From: Stenogyne calaminthoides
Lineage: Eukaryota; Streptophyta; Magnoliopsida; Lamiales; Lamiaceae
Assembly: GCA_037126765.1 (NCBI GenBank)
Contig: JBBCBC010000002.1
Span: forward strand, 46,008,889-46,072,888
Direction of reading: 5' to 3'
Length of the DNA: 64,000 bases
In this document: piece by piece, positions 1-11,854 of the stretch
Layout: every line of letters begins with the position of its first letter
Position numbering within the stretch: the first letter of the stretch is position 1
Made by a program: the position numbers and the translations under genes
The notes under the pieces: model-generated
Databases searched by the model: none
What the model was told of the DNA's origin: nothing
Seen by the model: only the letters and a program-made list of their open reading frames with translations

Positions 1-422
1 TGCCCGAAACAGTGCCTGAAGCACATGCTACATCACAAGAAAATGATAGTGGGCATGGAAGAGGCCGAGGCCGAGGTCGAGGATGGGGTAGAGGCCAAGG
101 TAGTGGTCGAGGAACATATGATGATGCTCAAATTCAAGGTCGTGAAAAAGGTGTGACTCATACTAAGAACCCTCAACCAACAGCGGGTCCTTATATAAAG
201 CATGAGCAAATTTGTTATAAGTGTGGGTGCAATGGTCATTGGTCCCGTACATGCCACACCCCCAAACATTTAGTTGAAGCTTATCAAAGAATGCAAAAGG
301 ACAAGAAGGGGAAGGCTCCTCAAGGTGAATCTCATCATGCGAGTTTGCCTGAAGCAAATTTTGACATGGAAAATGATGATCTTTTGAAGGTTGAGCTCAA
401 AGATTTTGGAGATAATGAGTGA
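1..422 (+). pseudogene. Copia gag C-terminal fragment with CCHC zinc knuckle
   Basis: The reading frame is open to the left edge, so the gene begins outside the window; there is no internal start to trust. It encodes a Gly/Arg-rich tract (GRGRGRGRGWGRGQ) followed by a retroviral-type zinc knuckle, CYKCGCNGHWSRTC (C-x2-C-x4-H-x4-C), then HTPKHLVEAYQ, and a short acidic tail ending at a TGA at 420-422. This layout is usual for copia gag proteins, where the knuckle binds the genomic RNA during packaging. The protein ends soon after the knuckle instead of continuing into protease and integrase, so the polyprotein is broken. It belongs to the decayed copia element filling 1-2929. Confidence 0.75.
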
Positions 423-2658
423 ACAAGCTGGTTGATAGTTATTATTTGAGTTTATCTTAGACAATTTAATTTTCTGCAGTTTTTATTTTTCCTTGGTGTG
501 CTTTGACTATTTAATAATTCTGCTTGGCGTGATTTTGAATTCTGCTTGGTGTGATTTTGAATATTGGATTTTGTTATATTTTTTTATCATTATTGATGAT
601 TGATGATTCTCATTTTTTGATACACTGCTTATCTATATGACTGTGTTAGCTTACTATTTTTTTTCAATTGTGTGATGACATGAGCGGTTAGGTCATCTAT
701 AACAAAACATGATAAGTCGGATTTTAACTAATTCTATTTACATAGTATGTCAAATAACATAATCCCTTATGCAAATTAATTTATTTGTGGGACTTATGCA
801 AAGACATAAATTGAAAAATTTATAGTACGATATTCTCGTACTAAAGTTGGAATTGTATATTCCATTTCTCTTGAATAGAGTCAGAAAATACATGTGGACT
901 GATATAATTTACCTGAAGCAAATTCATTGTCAATATTATTGAACTTAAAATTTTGGATTATCCAATAAATCCATTTGAATGGTTAATATCGATAAAGTTT
1001 ACATCGATGACATTTAACGATTATAATATGACATTGAGAATTAAAGTTGAGCATTTAGTATGTTATGTCCACATTTAGAATGATTTAGTTGAGTGGTTAA
1101 TAGACTTCATCAAATTAATAACTAGATCATTATTCTAGAATTCCAACTTACCCATTTAATATGGGGGCATGAAATTTTACATGGTGCTATACTAATTAAA
1201 ATCCGACCCACTTCATAACATGAATACCCCTTTTATAGCTAGTGCTTGAGAACTAAACATTTCCCATCTGCAAATATTTGATTGTGCAATATTTGTTTAT
1301 ATACCACCACCATAGTGTACCTCAATTCACGACCCAGTTGGCTGATTGCACATTTGATGAAGATCATTTCTCGGCATTAGGGGGAGATAAGAATTTAAAA
1401 TTCAATGAATGCCGAGAAATTTTGTGGAATATAAAAAGATCTTCAATATTCAAATTCACGCACTAGTCAAATTGAACTGGAAGTTCAAAAGACAATTAAC
1501 TTGAAATATTTAGCAAGTGACCTGCCAGATTAATCTACTGATGATAAATGAGTGACTAAAGCACATATACTCGTTGTAAATGCACCATAGAGTAAATGTG
1601 GCAATTTTATATATATATATATATATATTATGCCCCTACACGCAAGAAGCGTAAAGGAACCCTTATTATGTAAGATATAAATCCGCGGTAATTACTAAAG
1701 GTAGCAAACATATTCAGTCACTCTTGAAGTCTCTTGAAGAGATTCGTTCTGAAGACGAAAATTCTAGTAATGAAGCACGTGCACAAAATAATAAGAATAC
1801 TAGAATTGCGGAATGACCAGATCAAAATACTATGGGAAATGATGAAGATCTGACTTGGGCCAGAAGCACTTTGACTAGGTAAAATAGAAAGAAGTAATTG
1901 AGGCAGAGCTCGACTCGCTAATATTTTTGGCTTTATCGTACATACACCAAGAAACATTATCCTTGTTGGATATAAATGTGTATTTGTACGAAAAGAAAAT
2001 GATAATAATGATGTAATCAGGTACAAAGCGAGATTAGTAGCTCATGGGTTTTTTTGCAGAGACCCGATATTGATATTGTCAAATATATATACTCCTGTTA
2101 TACATAAAATAAAGTTCCGCTACTTAATATCTCTGGCAGTAAGTAAAATTAAATTAGAAATGCAGTTGATAGACATTGTAACCACATGTTTATATTGATC
2201 AATAGATATCAATATTTACATGAAGATCCCTGATGGATATGAAATTCCTCAAACGAGGAATGGTGAGAATCGTACTATGTACGATATTAAAATTACAAAG
2301 GTCATTATATGACATAAAATATTTGGGTCGAATATTCCACGATCGACTCAATTAATTCCTTCCGAAGTAGAGATAAATAAATAATAAAATATTTTCTTGC
2401 GTGTCTCTAAATAAATAATTGGGTGGTGTTTTGAACAAGTAAGAAAATAATAAACTCCAGAAGAGTGGTAAATTATCATATAAAAGACCTGGAAGACTGT
2501 TGTCTTCAGGGGGAGCAACAACTTCTAAACCACCTTGAAGATTGGGTCTCGAAGATTATAAAGTTGTATTTTTCTTAATTTACTAAGTTTTCTCTTTGTA
2601 TTATTCTAGCGATATTTTAGTTAGGCATGAACATCACGTCGTAATATCCAAGGGGGAG

Positions 2659-2929
2659 TGTTGTAAATATATTAACCATTGTGGACATTACTTATTTTAT
2701 TGGGCTTATTGTCAGATGGGCTTAGGGTTTTAGGGTTACAGTCCATCTCCCCTTCTATATATATGTGTCTCCTGTTGTAAGCGTAAGAGAAGATACAGAG
2801 AAATTCAGTGAAAACCCTCCTGACTTGGTCACCCCTAGACGTAGTCATCCTGACGAACTGAGTCAACAAATCTTTCTTCTTGTGTTCTTCTTGTGTTCTT
2901 CATTCGTTCTTTATCTTGATTTTACAACA
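2659..2929 (+). repeat. Copia 3' LTR (271 bp)
   Basis: The repeat begins TGTTGTAAA and ends TTTACAACA, a perfect 9-bp inverted terminus of the TG...CA type. It directly follows a purine-rich tract. A TATA-like stretch (about 2756-2764) lies inside. Its partner LTR is outside the window, so the boundaries rest on the inverted ends and the polypurine tract only. Confidence 0.75.
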
Positions 2930-3312
2930 AAAATAACTAAAAAACATACTTAATAATGTGAAAAAAAACTGTCATTATTCAATTATTTTGAGAAAAAAAA
3001 AAACAGCCTGTGGAATTAATTTTCTTTAAACATACTAAAAAAAGTTCATGCAAGGGAAGACCTACTAAAAACAAATAAAAATAGATCTGGAATAAAGAAA
3101 AAAATTAGAAAAAGGAAAGTCCGCGCCTCAATCTTAATTCAAACTCCCGCGATTCCCACCCCAAACCCCACACAATGTAAAGATCTCTTTCCAAATCCAT
3201 AAACCTCTAATTCAAAATCCCTAATTCGCCATGGATATAACTCGTTGATCCCCCATCCATAAACAATAACCCATTTAGATAACCTCTGTAGTTCCCGAAT
3301 TCATCCGTGGAA
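2930..3312 (+). promoter_or_regulatory. 5' flank and leader of the DEL gene
   Basis: No other gene is visible in this 383-bp stretch. It is AT-rich up to about 3110. From about 3115 it carries GC-richer sequence with runs like CCCGCG and TCCCGC that could be E2F-type sites (TTTCCCGC-like); I see no perfect consensus. The DEL coding start follows directly. The whole promoter is therefore squeezed between a copia LTR and the gene. Confidence 0.4.
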
Positions 3313-5684
3313 ATGGCGTCTAGTGATTCCCGCAAAAAAGATTCATTTTACAGTCGAAAGGAGAAATCTCTCGGCCTCTTATGCACCAAGTAATTCACAA
3401 TTTTATCATCTGTGTGACTGTGTCTGATATAACATACTCACACACATACAATTTTCGTACGAGTATATAGATCTGCGCTGCTCTTGTTTTATAATGGATT
3501 TTGGTTTTGCACAGTTTCTTGAGGCTGTACAATCGCGAAGGCGTGCACACCGTTGGATTGGACGCCGATGCTCTTCAATTGGGTATGATCCTAACTAATT
3601 ATCAGTTTCTATTTTAATCTTTATCCAAACGTGATAAAATTGAGTTCCGTTTACTGAATCATATAGATGCAAGTGACCTAATACAAATTTCGGTCAGAAG
3701 CTTAATTTTCTGTTTCTGTTTCGAACTTTGTGTGTAGGCGTTGAACGAAGAATATATGACATCGTGAACATTTTGGAGAGTGTTGGGGTAATTTCTTATT
3801 ATTTCAATTCAGCTGTGTTCATAGTTATGAGAAATTTTTAACAATTAAGTAAAAAATATATCAGGTTTTACAGAAGAAAGCTAAGAATCAGTATTATTGG
3901 AAAGGTTTTGGTGCTATTCCTGAGGCTTTGACAGTTCTCAAGGTGATCTATCTTTAATTGGTTATGTCAAACACGAAAGATTTCCCAATCAGGCTCTAGT
4001 TCTTGATAAAATACTGACATTTGTGTTGTATCCTTTACAGGAACAGGGACTGAAAGAGAATTTTCACACCTATGTTGCTAATGTATTCCCGCTCCCGCTT
4101 GCTTTATTTTATAAGTTTGAACCTTTCTTAACTGCCTTAAAATTGCTTCTGTGTGTTTTAAAGCACCATGTAGTCATATTAAACTTCTAGTACTATAAAC
4201 TAGAAAGGAAACCTATAGTCTAGCATGAAAATAGTGCTCAGTGTGATGCTCGTAACATTAAATTCCTTACTCGTTCCCCCAGCTCTCGAACAGGGAAGAA
4301 TGTACACAATTTTCTGATTCAAAGACTAAGGAGCTAGACAAATGTTCGGAATCGGATAAAGGTGGGAGTATCTGGTTTCTGCTTAACTGTCATTCTCTGC
4401 TTAATTAATCTGAAGTGGCTCTTCACTCGTGTGATTCTATAGAACACAGGAGGGAAAAATCATTGGGGCTTCTGGCACAGAATTTTGTCAAGCTTTTCCT
4501 TGGTTCTGATGTAAGTGGTCATCTGTTTAGGTTTGAAAAGTCTGAATAATGCACTCAATTTGATTACGTCTTTTTGTTTATTAATCAAGGTGGACTTGAT
4601 CTCACTTGATCGTGCTGCATTCGCTTTGCTGGGGGATGGCCATGACAGAAAAGCTATGAGAAGTAACTATGACAATATTTTGTTATGCTTTTATTATGGT
4701 GAATGTGAAAAATGTCGCATCTTAACATTCGAATAATCTGCAGCTAAAGTCAGACGCTTATATGATATTGCTAATGTGTTGTCATCCATGGAACTTCTTG
4801 AAAAGGTCAGTTTAGTCACTTATGGCAATTCATTGTTATTCAAGAAACTATCTGGAGGGGTTGGCATACTAATCAAGTAATCATTGATTTCGAACATGAA
4901 GGAATTTTATAATTGTTAATAAGTAGCTATATGCAATTAGGATTTCATATAATTGCTACATTTTCTGTATTTTTTAAGTATAGTTTCAATAGATTCTCTT
5001 TCAATGAAGAAGCTGATTGTTTTCCTCTTCGTTATAATCTACAAACTCGTGATCCTGAGAGTGGAAAACCAGCATTTAGGTGGATCGGGACTGAAAGAAG
5101 TAATAGACATGGATCTTCTACTGCACTAGATGTAAAAATTCCTAAGAGAGTATTTGGGACTGAGATCTCCAACAGGCTGTTCAAAAGATGCAATACAAAT
5201 ACCTCAACTGATTGGAAACCAAATGTTGAGACTCGTTTAAATGATAAACCAAAATATGCAAAAGACGAGTTCTCAACTGATCAGCATCAGAGCTCTGGGT
5301 CTCAGGAATTCATATTTGGCCCCTTCAGTCCAAATATTCCCAACTCAGAGGGCAATGAAAACAAAACACACGATTGGATTCAGGAGAGGGAGAATCTGTT
5401 TCGTGATTATCAGCCACAGTACAGCAATCAAGGTACCCTGTGAAGTGTGAACTATCATCTTCATTAATGGTACAAATTTTTATGATGATTTCATTTGTGT
5501 TCTATTTTCCACCTTTTGCTGAATTATGCATATCCAAGTTAAGCTATAAAAGTCCAAATGATTATTGTTTTAATCTTTATTTTTTTTAACTTTGGCAGCC
5601 GTTGGTGAGCTCATTCATCATTATGCTGAGGCATGGAACTACTGGCATGGCGAAGCCAAGGATAAGCAGCAGATAGAACCGTGA
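3313..5684 (+). CDS. DEL: Atypical E2F repressor (DEL/E2L family)
   Basis: The protein is an E2F-like transcription factor that binds E2F sites without a DP partner and represses cell-cycle or endocycle genes in the nucleus. Exons by splice sites and phase: 3313-3389, 3515-3582, 3738-3787, 3865-3942, 4041-4082, 4283-4361, 4443-4510, 4590-4662, 4744-4805, 4979-5432, 5599-5684. They total 1137 nt, or 378 residues, normal for plant DELs. It has two winged-helix DNA-binding domains. The first is about residues 15-90 (KSLGLLC...RLYNREG, RRIYDIVNILESVG); the second is about 135-200 (KSLGLLAQNFVKLF, VRRLYDIANVLSSM). There is no marked-box or dimerisation domain, which defines the DEL class. The first recognition helix reads GVERRIYDI, one arginine fewer than I recall for the family. 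The start of exon 10 is the least certain boundary. Confidence 0.9.
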
Positions 5685-6771
5685 TCGTAATGCACCTTTG
5701 GCTGTTAATGATTTCCAGATTTTGGAGACTAAAATTCCAGTTGAATAGGAACCGTCTTCTGGTACCAATGAAAAATAAATAAAAGACCTAGCAGCAATTG
5801 TAGCTGTATAATTCAAACCATTTTGCTTGGATGTTGATGTTTAATGATACGAATTCGCTTGTATATATGCTAAACTCAAATTATCAGACATATCGTCCTT
5901 TCCAGACGAAAATTTGAAAAAGAATTCTCATTTTCTCGTCTATACTTATGTTTGAATATTATGATCAATGAATTGGTCCTGCTCATTTAAGGGGTTGTCT
6001 GGAAGGGGTATGTGAAATGAGACAGATTAAGATTGAAATCTGTTACATGGGCAAGGTATCAAGCTCAAGTGTCCCTTTTCTGGGATTTATGTAGATATCC
6101 AAATTCGGGTGTTTGGTACTTACCTATTAATAATAATATGTTGAAAATACCAAAACTTATCCTCAATAAGTTTCTATGTGAAAATTATCCTATTTCGGGT
6201 GTTTATTAAGTTTGTTAAACACTGATAAAAATGTGGAAATTACCAAAACTATCATTAATAAGTTTTCATGTTCCCAATATCACTCTCAGCATTCAGCAAT
6301 AATGATAAATGAATCAACACAACGAAGAACGGATGAAGAATCTCCAGATCTTCCTTCCAACTGAGATCTAAGGTCTCTTCTTTCTAATCAAGTAAGCAAC
6401 TCTATTCGCATTCAGTCTCTTGTCTGAGGTACCCAACATTTTAGCAATAATTTAACGAACACATAAAGAAATCCTACCAACAGACTCGTATATTGAACAA
6501 TTCTGAGAAAATATAAACCGAACATAATTGCAAACAAGCCTAGTCTATTTGAAGATTGAAAGAAAAAAGATCATAACATGCATAAGAAAAAACCATAGTA
6601 TTCATAAATTGTTGTAAAAAACTTTATATCCACTCTGTCAGAGTGCTATCAGACTTATTTGTGTATCCAAATTATCCAATGCCTGGATGGTCTCTGCTGA
6701 ATCAGAGAAAAAAATACATTTTCTATCATCGATAGTCTCAAACAATCATAATCATCAATACATCACATCAA
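5685..6771. other. Intergenic, no gene seen
   Basis: This stretch lies between the DEL stop codon and the B12D stop codon, so the two genes converge here and it must hold both 3' UTRs. It is AT-rich. Two partly repeated stretches occur at about 6100-6240: a phrase like TTCGGGTGTTT near 6105 and again near 6195, and two similar AAATTACCAAAAC-type phrases. These suggest an old MITE or short tandem duplication, but no clean terminal repeats were found. Confidence 0.4.
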
Positions 6772-7847
6772 TTAGTTGGGGTCGGCGAAGAAGCTGTTAA
6801 GGGACGGCATGATTTCAGGAGACTTGTTGCGTACGTACTTCCTTAAAGCATGCTGAGAGTACTTCTCGCCTTCTGCGTGATTATCCAATATACCAGCAGC
6901 TCTGTTTTCCTTGAGCACTCTATAATTGCCATACAAAAGTATAGTAGTTTAATAATGTAAATTGAAATCCATACAAGAAAAAGGTCATCACTTTAGTTTT
7001 AGATAAAGAACAAAGCAATGTGTGAATGATTTGAGTGTAACTCTTTTGATTTTTCCTTATGTTCTAAAACATGCACTCCCTGTAATTCCCATCCTCGATA
7101 CATCGCGTCTTGCAAGCAGGTAAGGCCCATATATCTACTTTTTATCTAAACTTATTTAGTACCATCTTCATTAAAATCATGTGCAAATAGATTGTAGATT
7201 CTGCAGCCATTATGTTTCTGCTAGGTGTAGCAACTACAAGATCTACAATCTGAACTAAGTTATGTGAACTACTCATGACTAACATACCAATGGTTGTAGT
7301 GAAAACTATGCCCTCAGATTCAAGAGGTTAATTTTTCATTAATTTCATATATGCATAAACTAATGCAATAACTAGTATTAAATGTCACACATGAGAAACT
7401 GGAAACTCAAATCATGAAATTAATACTATCAATAAGAAATCAGGAACAAAAGCCTATACCACCACACCCTACCCCTCTCCCCTTGATTCAAATAAATAAA
7501 ATATCTAAATATCTAAAACAGAAAAGTATAACTCGCCAAGCAATTAGTACACAGATTTACAATTCAAGTCCAATATCACATCCAGAAAGAAAGATTAGAT
7601 TTGTAGGTGAAAATACCTGACTTCAGGATTAGTGCTAATATTGCGGATCAATTGCATTCCGCAAATACCGACGGCCACTCCGACGGCCGCAAACAAAGGA
7701 TACACCTAAAACATACCAAAAATAGAAAATAGATCCGATCCGATCAGTTGAATCAACAAAGAAAAAAACAGCGAATTGAAAGGGAGGATTTATCTAGGGT
7801 TTTACCTCGGGCCTGAGCCAACGCTTGAGAGCGGCGGATGAAGGCAT
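6772..7847 (-). CDS. B12D-like protein (complex I MLRQ-like subunit)
   Basis: The protein is a small mitochondrial inner-membrane protein of the B12D family, related to the NADH-ubiquinone reductase MLRQ subunit; plant B12Ds are tied to respiration in seeds and under low oxygen. Three exons on the minus strand: 7806-7847, 7617-7705, 6772-6919. They total 279 nt, or 92 residues. A short basic N-terminus (KRWLRPEV) is followed by one membrane span (YPLFAAVGVAVGICGMQLI, about residues 16-34). A conserved soluble tail contains NPEVR and ends SFFADPN just before the TAA. Splice sites are canonical and the phases agree. It converges on the DEL gene. Nothing looks broken. Confidence 0.92.
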
Positions 7848-8629
7848 GATTCGCTACTAACGCGGAAAGAAGAAAGAAGTTGACGAATGTATTGAATTGT
7901 TGAAGGAGCAAAATAGGAGAGGCGTTTTCCAAGGGCACTATATGAATGAAATCAGCGGCCGTTCAACTTGCGTGTATTATATTTTATAGTGCTACTTTTC
8001 TTGCGTGGAATATCCGCAGTTGTTGCCTTATGGCTGCTTCTTGCCCAAGTAAGACTTTGCTACTTTAAGTTTTCAATTATTATAAATTCTCATTTGAATT
8101 CTTTTATTAGGGTAACATAACATGATCAGTTATATGAAACTTGATCTCCATGAATCTAGTTCTTTTTTTATAGATATAATCCTTCAGTTATCACGACTAA
8201 ATTTCTTCTATAATATAAGTCATACTTTTTATATTATGAGTAACATATTTTATAATAAAAGTCACATTATTCAGTTATCAGAATTAATATTTTTTAGTAA
8301 TATAAATCACATTTTTTAACCAATTTTAAAGATTCTTGTATGCAATTTATTTACTCTATACTTTGACGGATAATATTTACGCTTCACTTGTTTTATTTTC
8401 ATATCCCGGTAAACTCGCATTTACGATGATGATAAAAATACTTTCATAATTCATTACTGATCTTGTGATTTTTATCGGAGTAACACATCTGTGAACCAAG
8501 TTCATACTATGAACTCTAATTCAATAAGATCAATTTTAATATCAGTGCGTTTCGATCTCTCGAGACGGCGTTCATTCCAGCCGTCGCGTCACGTCATCTC
8601 GCGATCATTCCACGCTCATATATATAGCA
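7848..8629. other. Intergenic, AT-rich, 5' side of the B12D gene
   Basis: The stretch contains the presumed B12D promoter (within about 150 bp of 7847) and then AT-rich DNA with short repeated phrases such as TCACATT...TTATAATATAAGTCA at about 8210-8310. No coding potential is visible. Confidence 0.4.
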
Positions 8630-8890
8630 GTGATAGTTTTTCTGAGTAACAGTGATAGTTTTTCTGAGTAATAATGATACTTTATGTGTAACAGTGAAAC
8701 TTATTATATCATATAGTGACAGTGATAGTTTTTTTGAGCAACAATTATAGTTTTTTTTATATATAACAGTGATAGTTTATGTGTAACCGTAAAACTTATT
8801 ATAGCATATCGTGACTGAGATAGTTTTTCTGAGTAATAGTGATAGTTTTTTTTAGTAATAGTGATCGTTTTTCTGAGTAACAGTGATAAC
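8630..8890 (+). repeat. Imperfect ~22-bp minisatellite
   Basis: About ten imperfect units built on AGTGATAGTTTTTCTGAGTA follow each other, with variants in which TGAGTAA becomes TGTGTAAC or the unit is stretched by TATATA. A longer unit with AAAACTTATTATA...CATAT.GTGAC appears twice (about 8696-8725 and 8785-8812), so a higher-order repeat is superimposed. No open reading frame is maintained. A GC-rich, purine-biased patch (about 8915-9070) follows. Confidence 0.7.
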
Positions 8891-9304
8891 TATAAAACTA
8901 TTATATAATGTCGTCGAAAACGTCGACCAATGTGCGCAACCTTCACGGCGGAGTGGGGAGGGAAGGGGATGAGTAGCGGCGGCGTGGTGTGGGGAGTGGA
9001 GGGGTCGCGGCGACAACAAGGAGGTTGGCTGCGGCGGGTTTCTTGGTGAAGAGGCGAGGGGTTGCGCTCCCATATATATATCTAACTCATTTATTGTGTA
9101 TGGATCAAATTTGACCCGGATTCATAGCATGAACCAGGTCTACATAAGTTTTTGTCTTTTTATCGCACGAACAATGTACACAATCAATAAGCACTTACAT
9201 GCATATTACTATAAAGTAACGTCTTGAATATGAATACTTTTAACTTGTAACTTTTTAAAAATACAATAGGTTGTGAAAAAGTGAGTAATTTTAGACAATA
9301 CTTG

Positions 9305-9308
<4 letters not shown>

Positions 9309-9346
<38 letters not shown>
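9309..9346. repeat. (TA)n microsatellite
   Basis: This is an uninterrupted run of about 19 TA units. The flanking DNA is unremarkable. Confidence 0.9.
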
Positions 9347-9349
<3 letters not shown>

Positions 9350-9539
9350 TTATAGGCACGTAAACACGTAATACATGTACAGCAAAAATTAAAATTCACC
9401 AACAACGAATGCTTAATTGCATAATTAAATACGAGTAAACGTAAAATGAAATTCTTACAAAGAATTGCATACACGGATTCCTCCATTATGGTATCCACGT
9501 AATAAATAAGCACTAATTTGCACAGAATCTCGCCAAATT

Positions 9540-10940
9540 GAATCCCCGAGATGAATTTGCTAGGAAAATTCTAACTTAAAGATTTTATGGAGAAAAATAA
9601 AACTCACGTACTATGAATTCCCAAGAGCTCATATATATAGGAGAGACCCAACTTAAATCTTAAGCTAACATTTATTAGGAAAAAAATCCTAATAAAATAA
9701 ATCTCTCAGATTTATACCCACATATAAATCTCTACGGATTTAAATTTCTTATATGATAAATCTCTACGATTTATTTTCATATATATTAAATCTTACAATA
9801 ATATTCCAAATATTATTATTGGGAATTCTTATTTAATTAAATTCAATTTAATTAAACATTAATAATAATTAATTCAAAATTAATCTATTAAATATTACTT
9901 CTCCATAAATTAAATATTAAATCTAATTTAATATTTAATCAACCAACTATAATTAGTAAACAACCATTACTTGTTGTGTGACCCATAAACCCTCATATAT
10001 CGAGTGATTAGTCAAACTAACGGTCTTAATTGAACCCTAGACAATAAATCAGACATTCTCAATATATGAGGTACGTTGCGAGGAAATGTGCAACTACCTG
10101 TAACTGAAACATGGGCTATTACGATTTTCTCCTTTCATTCGCGAATACTCGATTAAGCCTTGAATATGATGAAGTGTATATTCAAATACTTAATCAATTT
10201 ATCTCAAATCACTAATTGATCATGTATGTCACACTTAGCCACAACGTCTAAGTTGACGTGCATCGACCGATGACTTTGATCCAATTATAATGAGAAGATG
10301 AGTATTCTCTCTAAATCCACTTTGAGGAATGAATCATATTATTGGCTCAACTATCACGCACATGTACTTCGTGATGAACTCAATCCAAGCCATATCTACC
10401 CATGGTTAGGGTGCAAGCATCAGTCATGGTCAAAGTTCATCATCCCACACATGTCGTGCGTATTGACCTCAAGTCAAAGGAGTATCACATCGCTCCCACT
10501 AACCGAGACATCCGTAGACACATATAGTGGAAATACATCAAACGGTTTCTCGGATGGGTATACCAATACCCTCTAAGGTATTTGTGCATCCATCATGAGA
10601 TACCTAGTATCTCGTAGTAAGTGAGATCTTACTACACTCTCTAAGAGTATAATGCATATCGCACACCAATCTCCATTGTATCATCAATATTCCATTCTTG
10701 ATGATCCTTGATCGGGGCTATTTGAGAATCATGCTTAAGTCATTTGAGTTCTCACAACCTCAATGACAACAATGACTCATGAGAACACTTGTATGAATTA
10801 ATGCAAACAATCAAACATAATATTCAAACAAATGTATTGTCATACATTAATATTAAATGAACTATAATATTAAATTAAACTGAATATCATCGAGTATTAT
10901 GTCCTTACAATAGATTGTCTCTAGGACACTAACACTAACA
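9540..10940 (-). mobile_element. Probable LTR of a copia-type element
   Basis: Read on the minus strand the block starts TGTTAGTGTTAGTGTCCTAGAG at 10940, which has the look of a copia LTR start. It runs for about 1.4 kb without coding potential. It is rich in short internal repeats such as ATTTAATATTAA and holds a TATATATAGG stretch near 9634. No second copy, primer site or polypurine tract is in the window, so this is a solo or truncated LTR and its low end is a guess. The open frame at 10298-10576 is not a gene. Confidence 0.45.
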
Positions 10941-11499
10941 ATGAGGAGAATGTTTTATCAAAAATAATTTATTTATGAGTTAACTTGGACATAGAGTTGT
11001 AAACAAGTACAATCGGATTGAATACCACTATATCTTTGGATTCGTAGTTGTGAAATTATTTAGAATCAAATTCGAATTCGAATATATTTTTGAACAATAA
11101 ATGCGATTTGTATTTGATTTTAAATTGATATAGTTATTCAAAATTATTCGAACATTCGCATAGAATATTCAATTTGATTTCTTTTCAAGCATGTTATTCG
11201 AGTTTTCATTGTTTGAGTTCGCAATACAAGCCAACATATTCAACAGTTACCATAACGTAATGAAATACATAAACGAATAAAAGAAAAATAATTTATAAAA
11301 TTCATCAAAAGAACATTCTTAATAAACAAGTGAAGTAACATTCAATCTTCCACCGAATTTGCAAATCAAGCGGTTTGTAACATTCAATCTTCCATTGAGT
11401 TTGCAAATCAAGCGATTTGTAACATGATATGAATATATATTAAAATTTAGGACCTTACTTTTATCCTTTTCTTTTATATATATGAGTATATATATATAT
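10941..11499. other. Intergenic, no gene seen
   Basis: AT-rich DNA. A ~50-bp phrase around AACATTCAATCTTCCA..GAGTTTGCAAATCAAGCG is duplicated in tandem (about 11336-11376 and 11378-11420). No genes or transposon termini were recognised. Confidence 0.4.
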
Positions 11500-11846
11500 C
11501 AGGGTCTTGAAAATCAAGAAGCGCCCAGACGGGCGTTCAGAGGTTAAATAGGCGCCGCCTAATTTTTTTTTATTTTTTTTTTCCAAATATTAATTTTACT
11601 TTGAAATTTTCAACATGAAAAATAAAAAATCACAACAATTAACATAAAATCATAGTCATAATTACAAAATAAGAACTCAAAAGTAGTGTTTTTAATTTTT
11701 AGATTTAAAAAATAAAAAAAATAAAAAATCGGCGCCTAGGCCCGCTAGGCCGCCTTGTCCGCCTAGGCGCGAAAACGCCTAGAACGGCCGATTTTGTGCG
11801 AATCGCCGCGGTGGACCGGCGCCTAGGCTCAATTTTTGCATCATTG
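11500..11846 (+). mobile_element. GC-rich hAT-type MITE (347 bp)
   Basis: The element begins CAGGGTCTTGAAAAT and ends ATTTTTGCATCATTG. On the minus strand the right end also starts CAATG, so both ends have the CA(R)-G look of hAT termini. It is flanked on both sides by ATATATAT (11492-11499 and 11847-11854), an 8-bp duplication as expected for hAT, though the site is low in complexity and the match could be chance. Both ends hold GGCGCC/GCCTAGGC-rich inverted segments that could fold into a strong hairpin around an AT-rich core. It has no coding capacity. Confidence 0.6.
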
Positions 11847-11854
11847 ATATATAT

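Larger units (their letters stand above)
1..2929 (+). mobile_element. Degenerate Ty1-copia retrotransposon, 3' part
   Basis: The order of decayed pieces is that of Ty1-copia. A gag zinc knuckle lies at 12-422. A piece resembling the linker between integrase and reverse transcriptase lies around 1310-1560; it contains LADCTFDEDHF and a GGDK motif. Reverse-transcriptase fragments lie around 1920-2260, including a stretch like YKARLVAHGF and a decayed DVVT-type motif, all with frameshifts. A polypurine tract (AAGGGGGAG) sits at about 2650-2658, directly before the LTR. The left end is outside the window. Many stops and frameshifts show that the copy is inactive and old. Confidence 0.8.

Noticed and set aside
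10298..10576. 92-codon frame within the LTR-like region
   Set aside because: It has no similarity I recognise and lies in non-coding LTR-like DNA.
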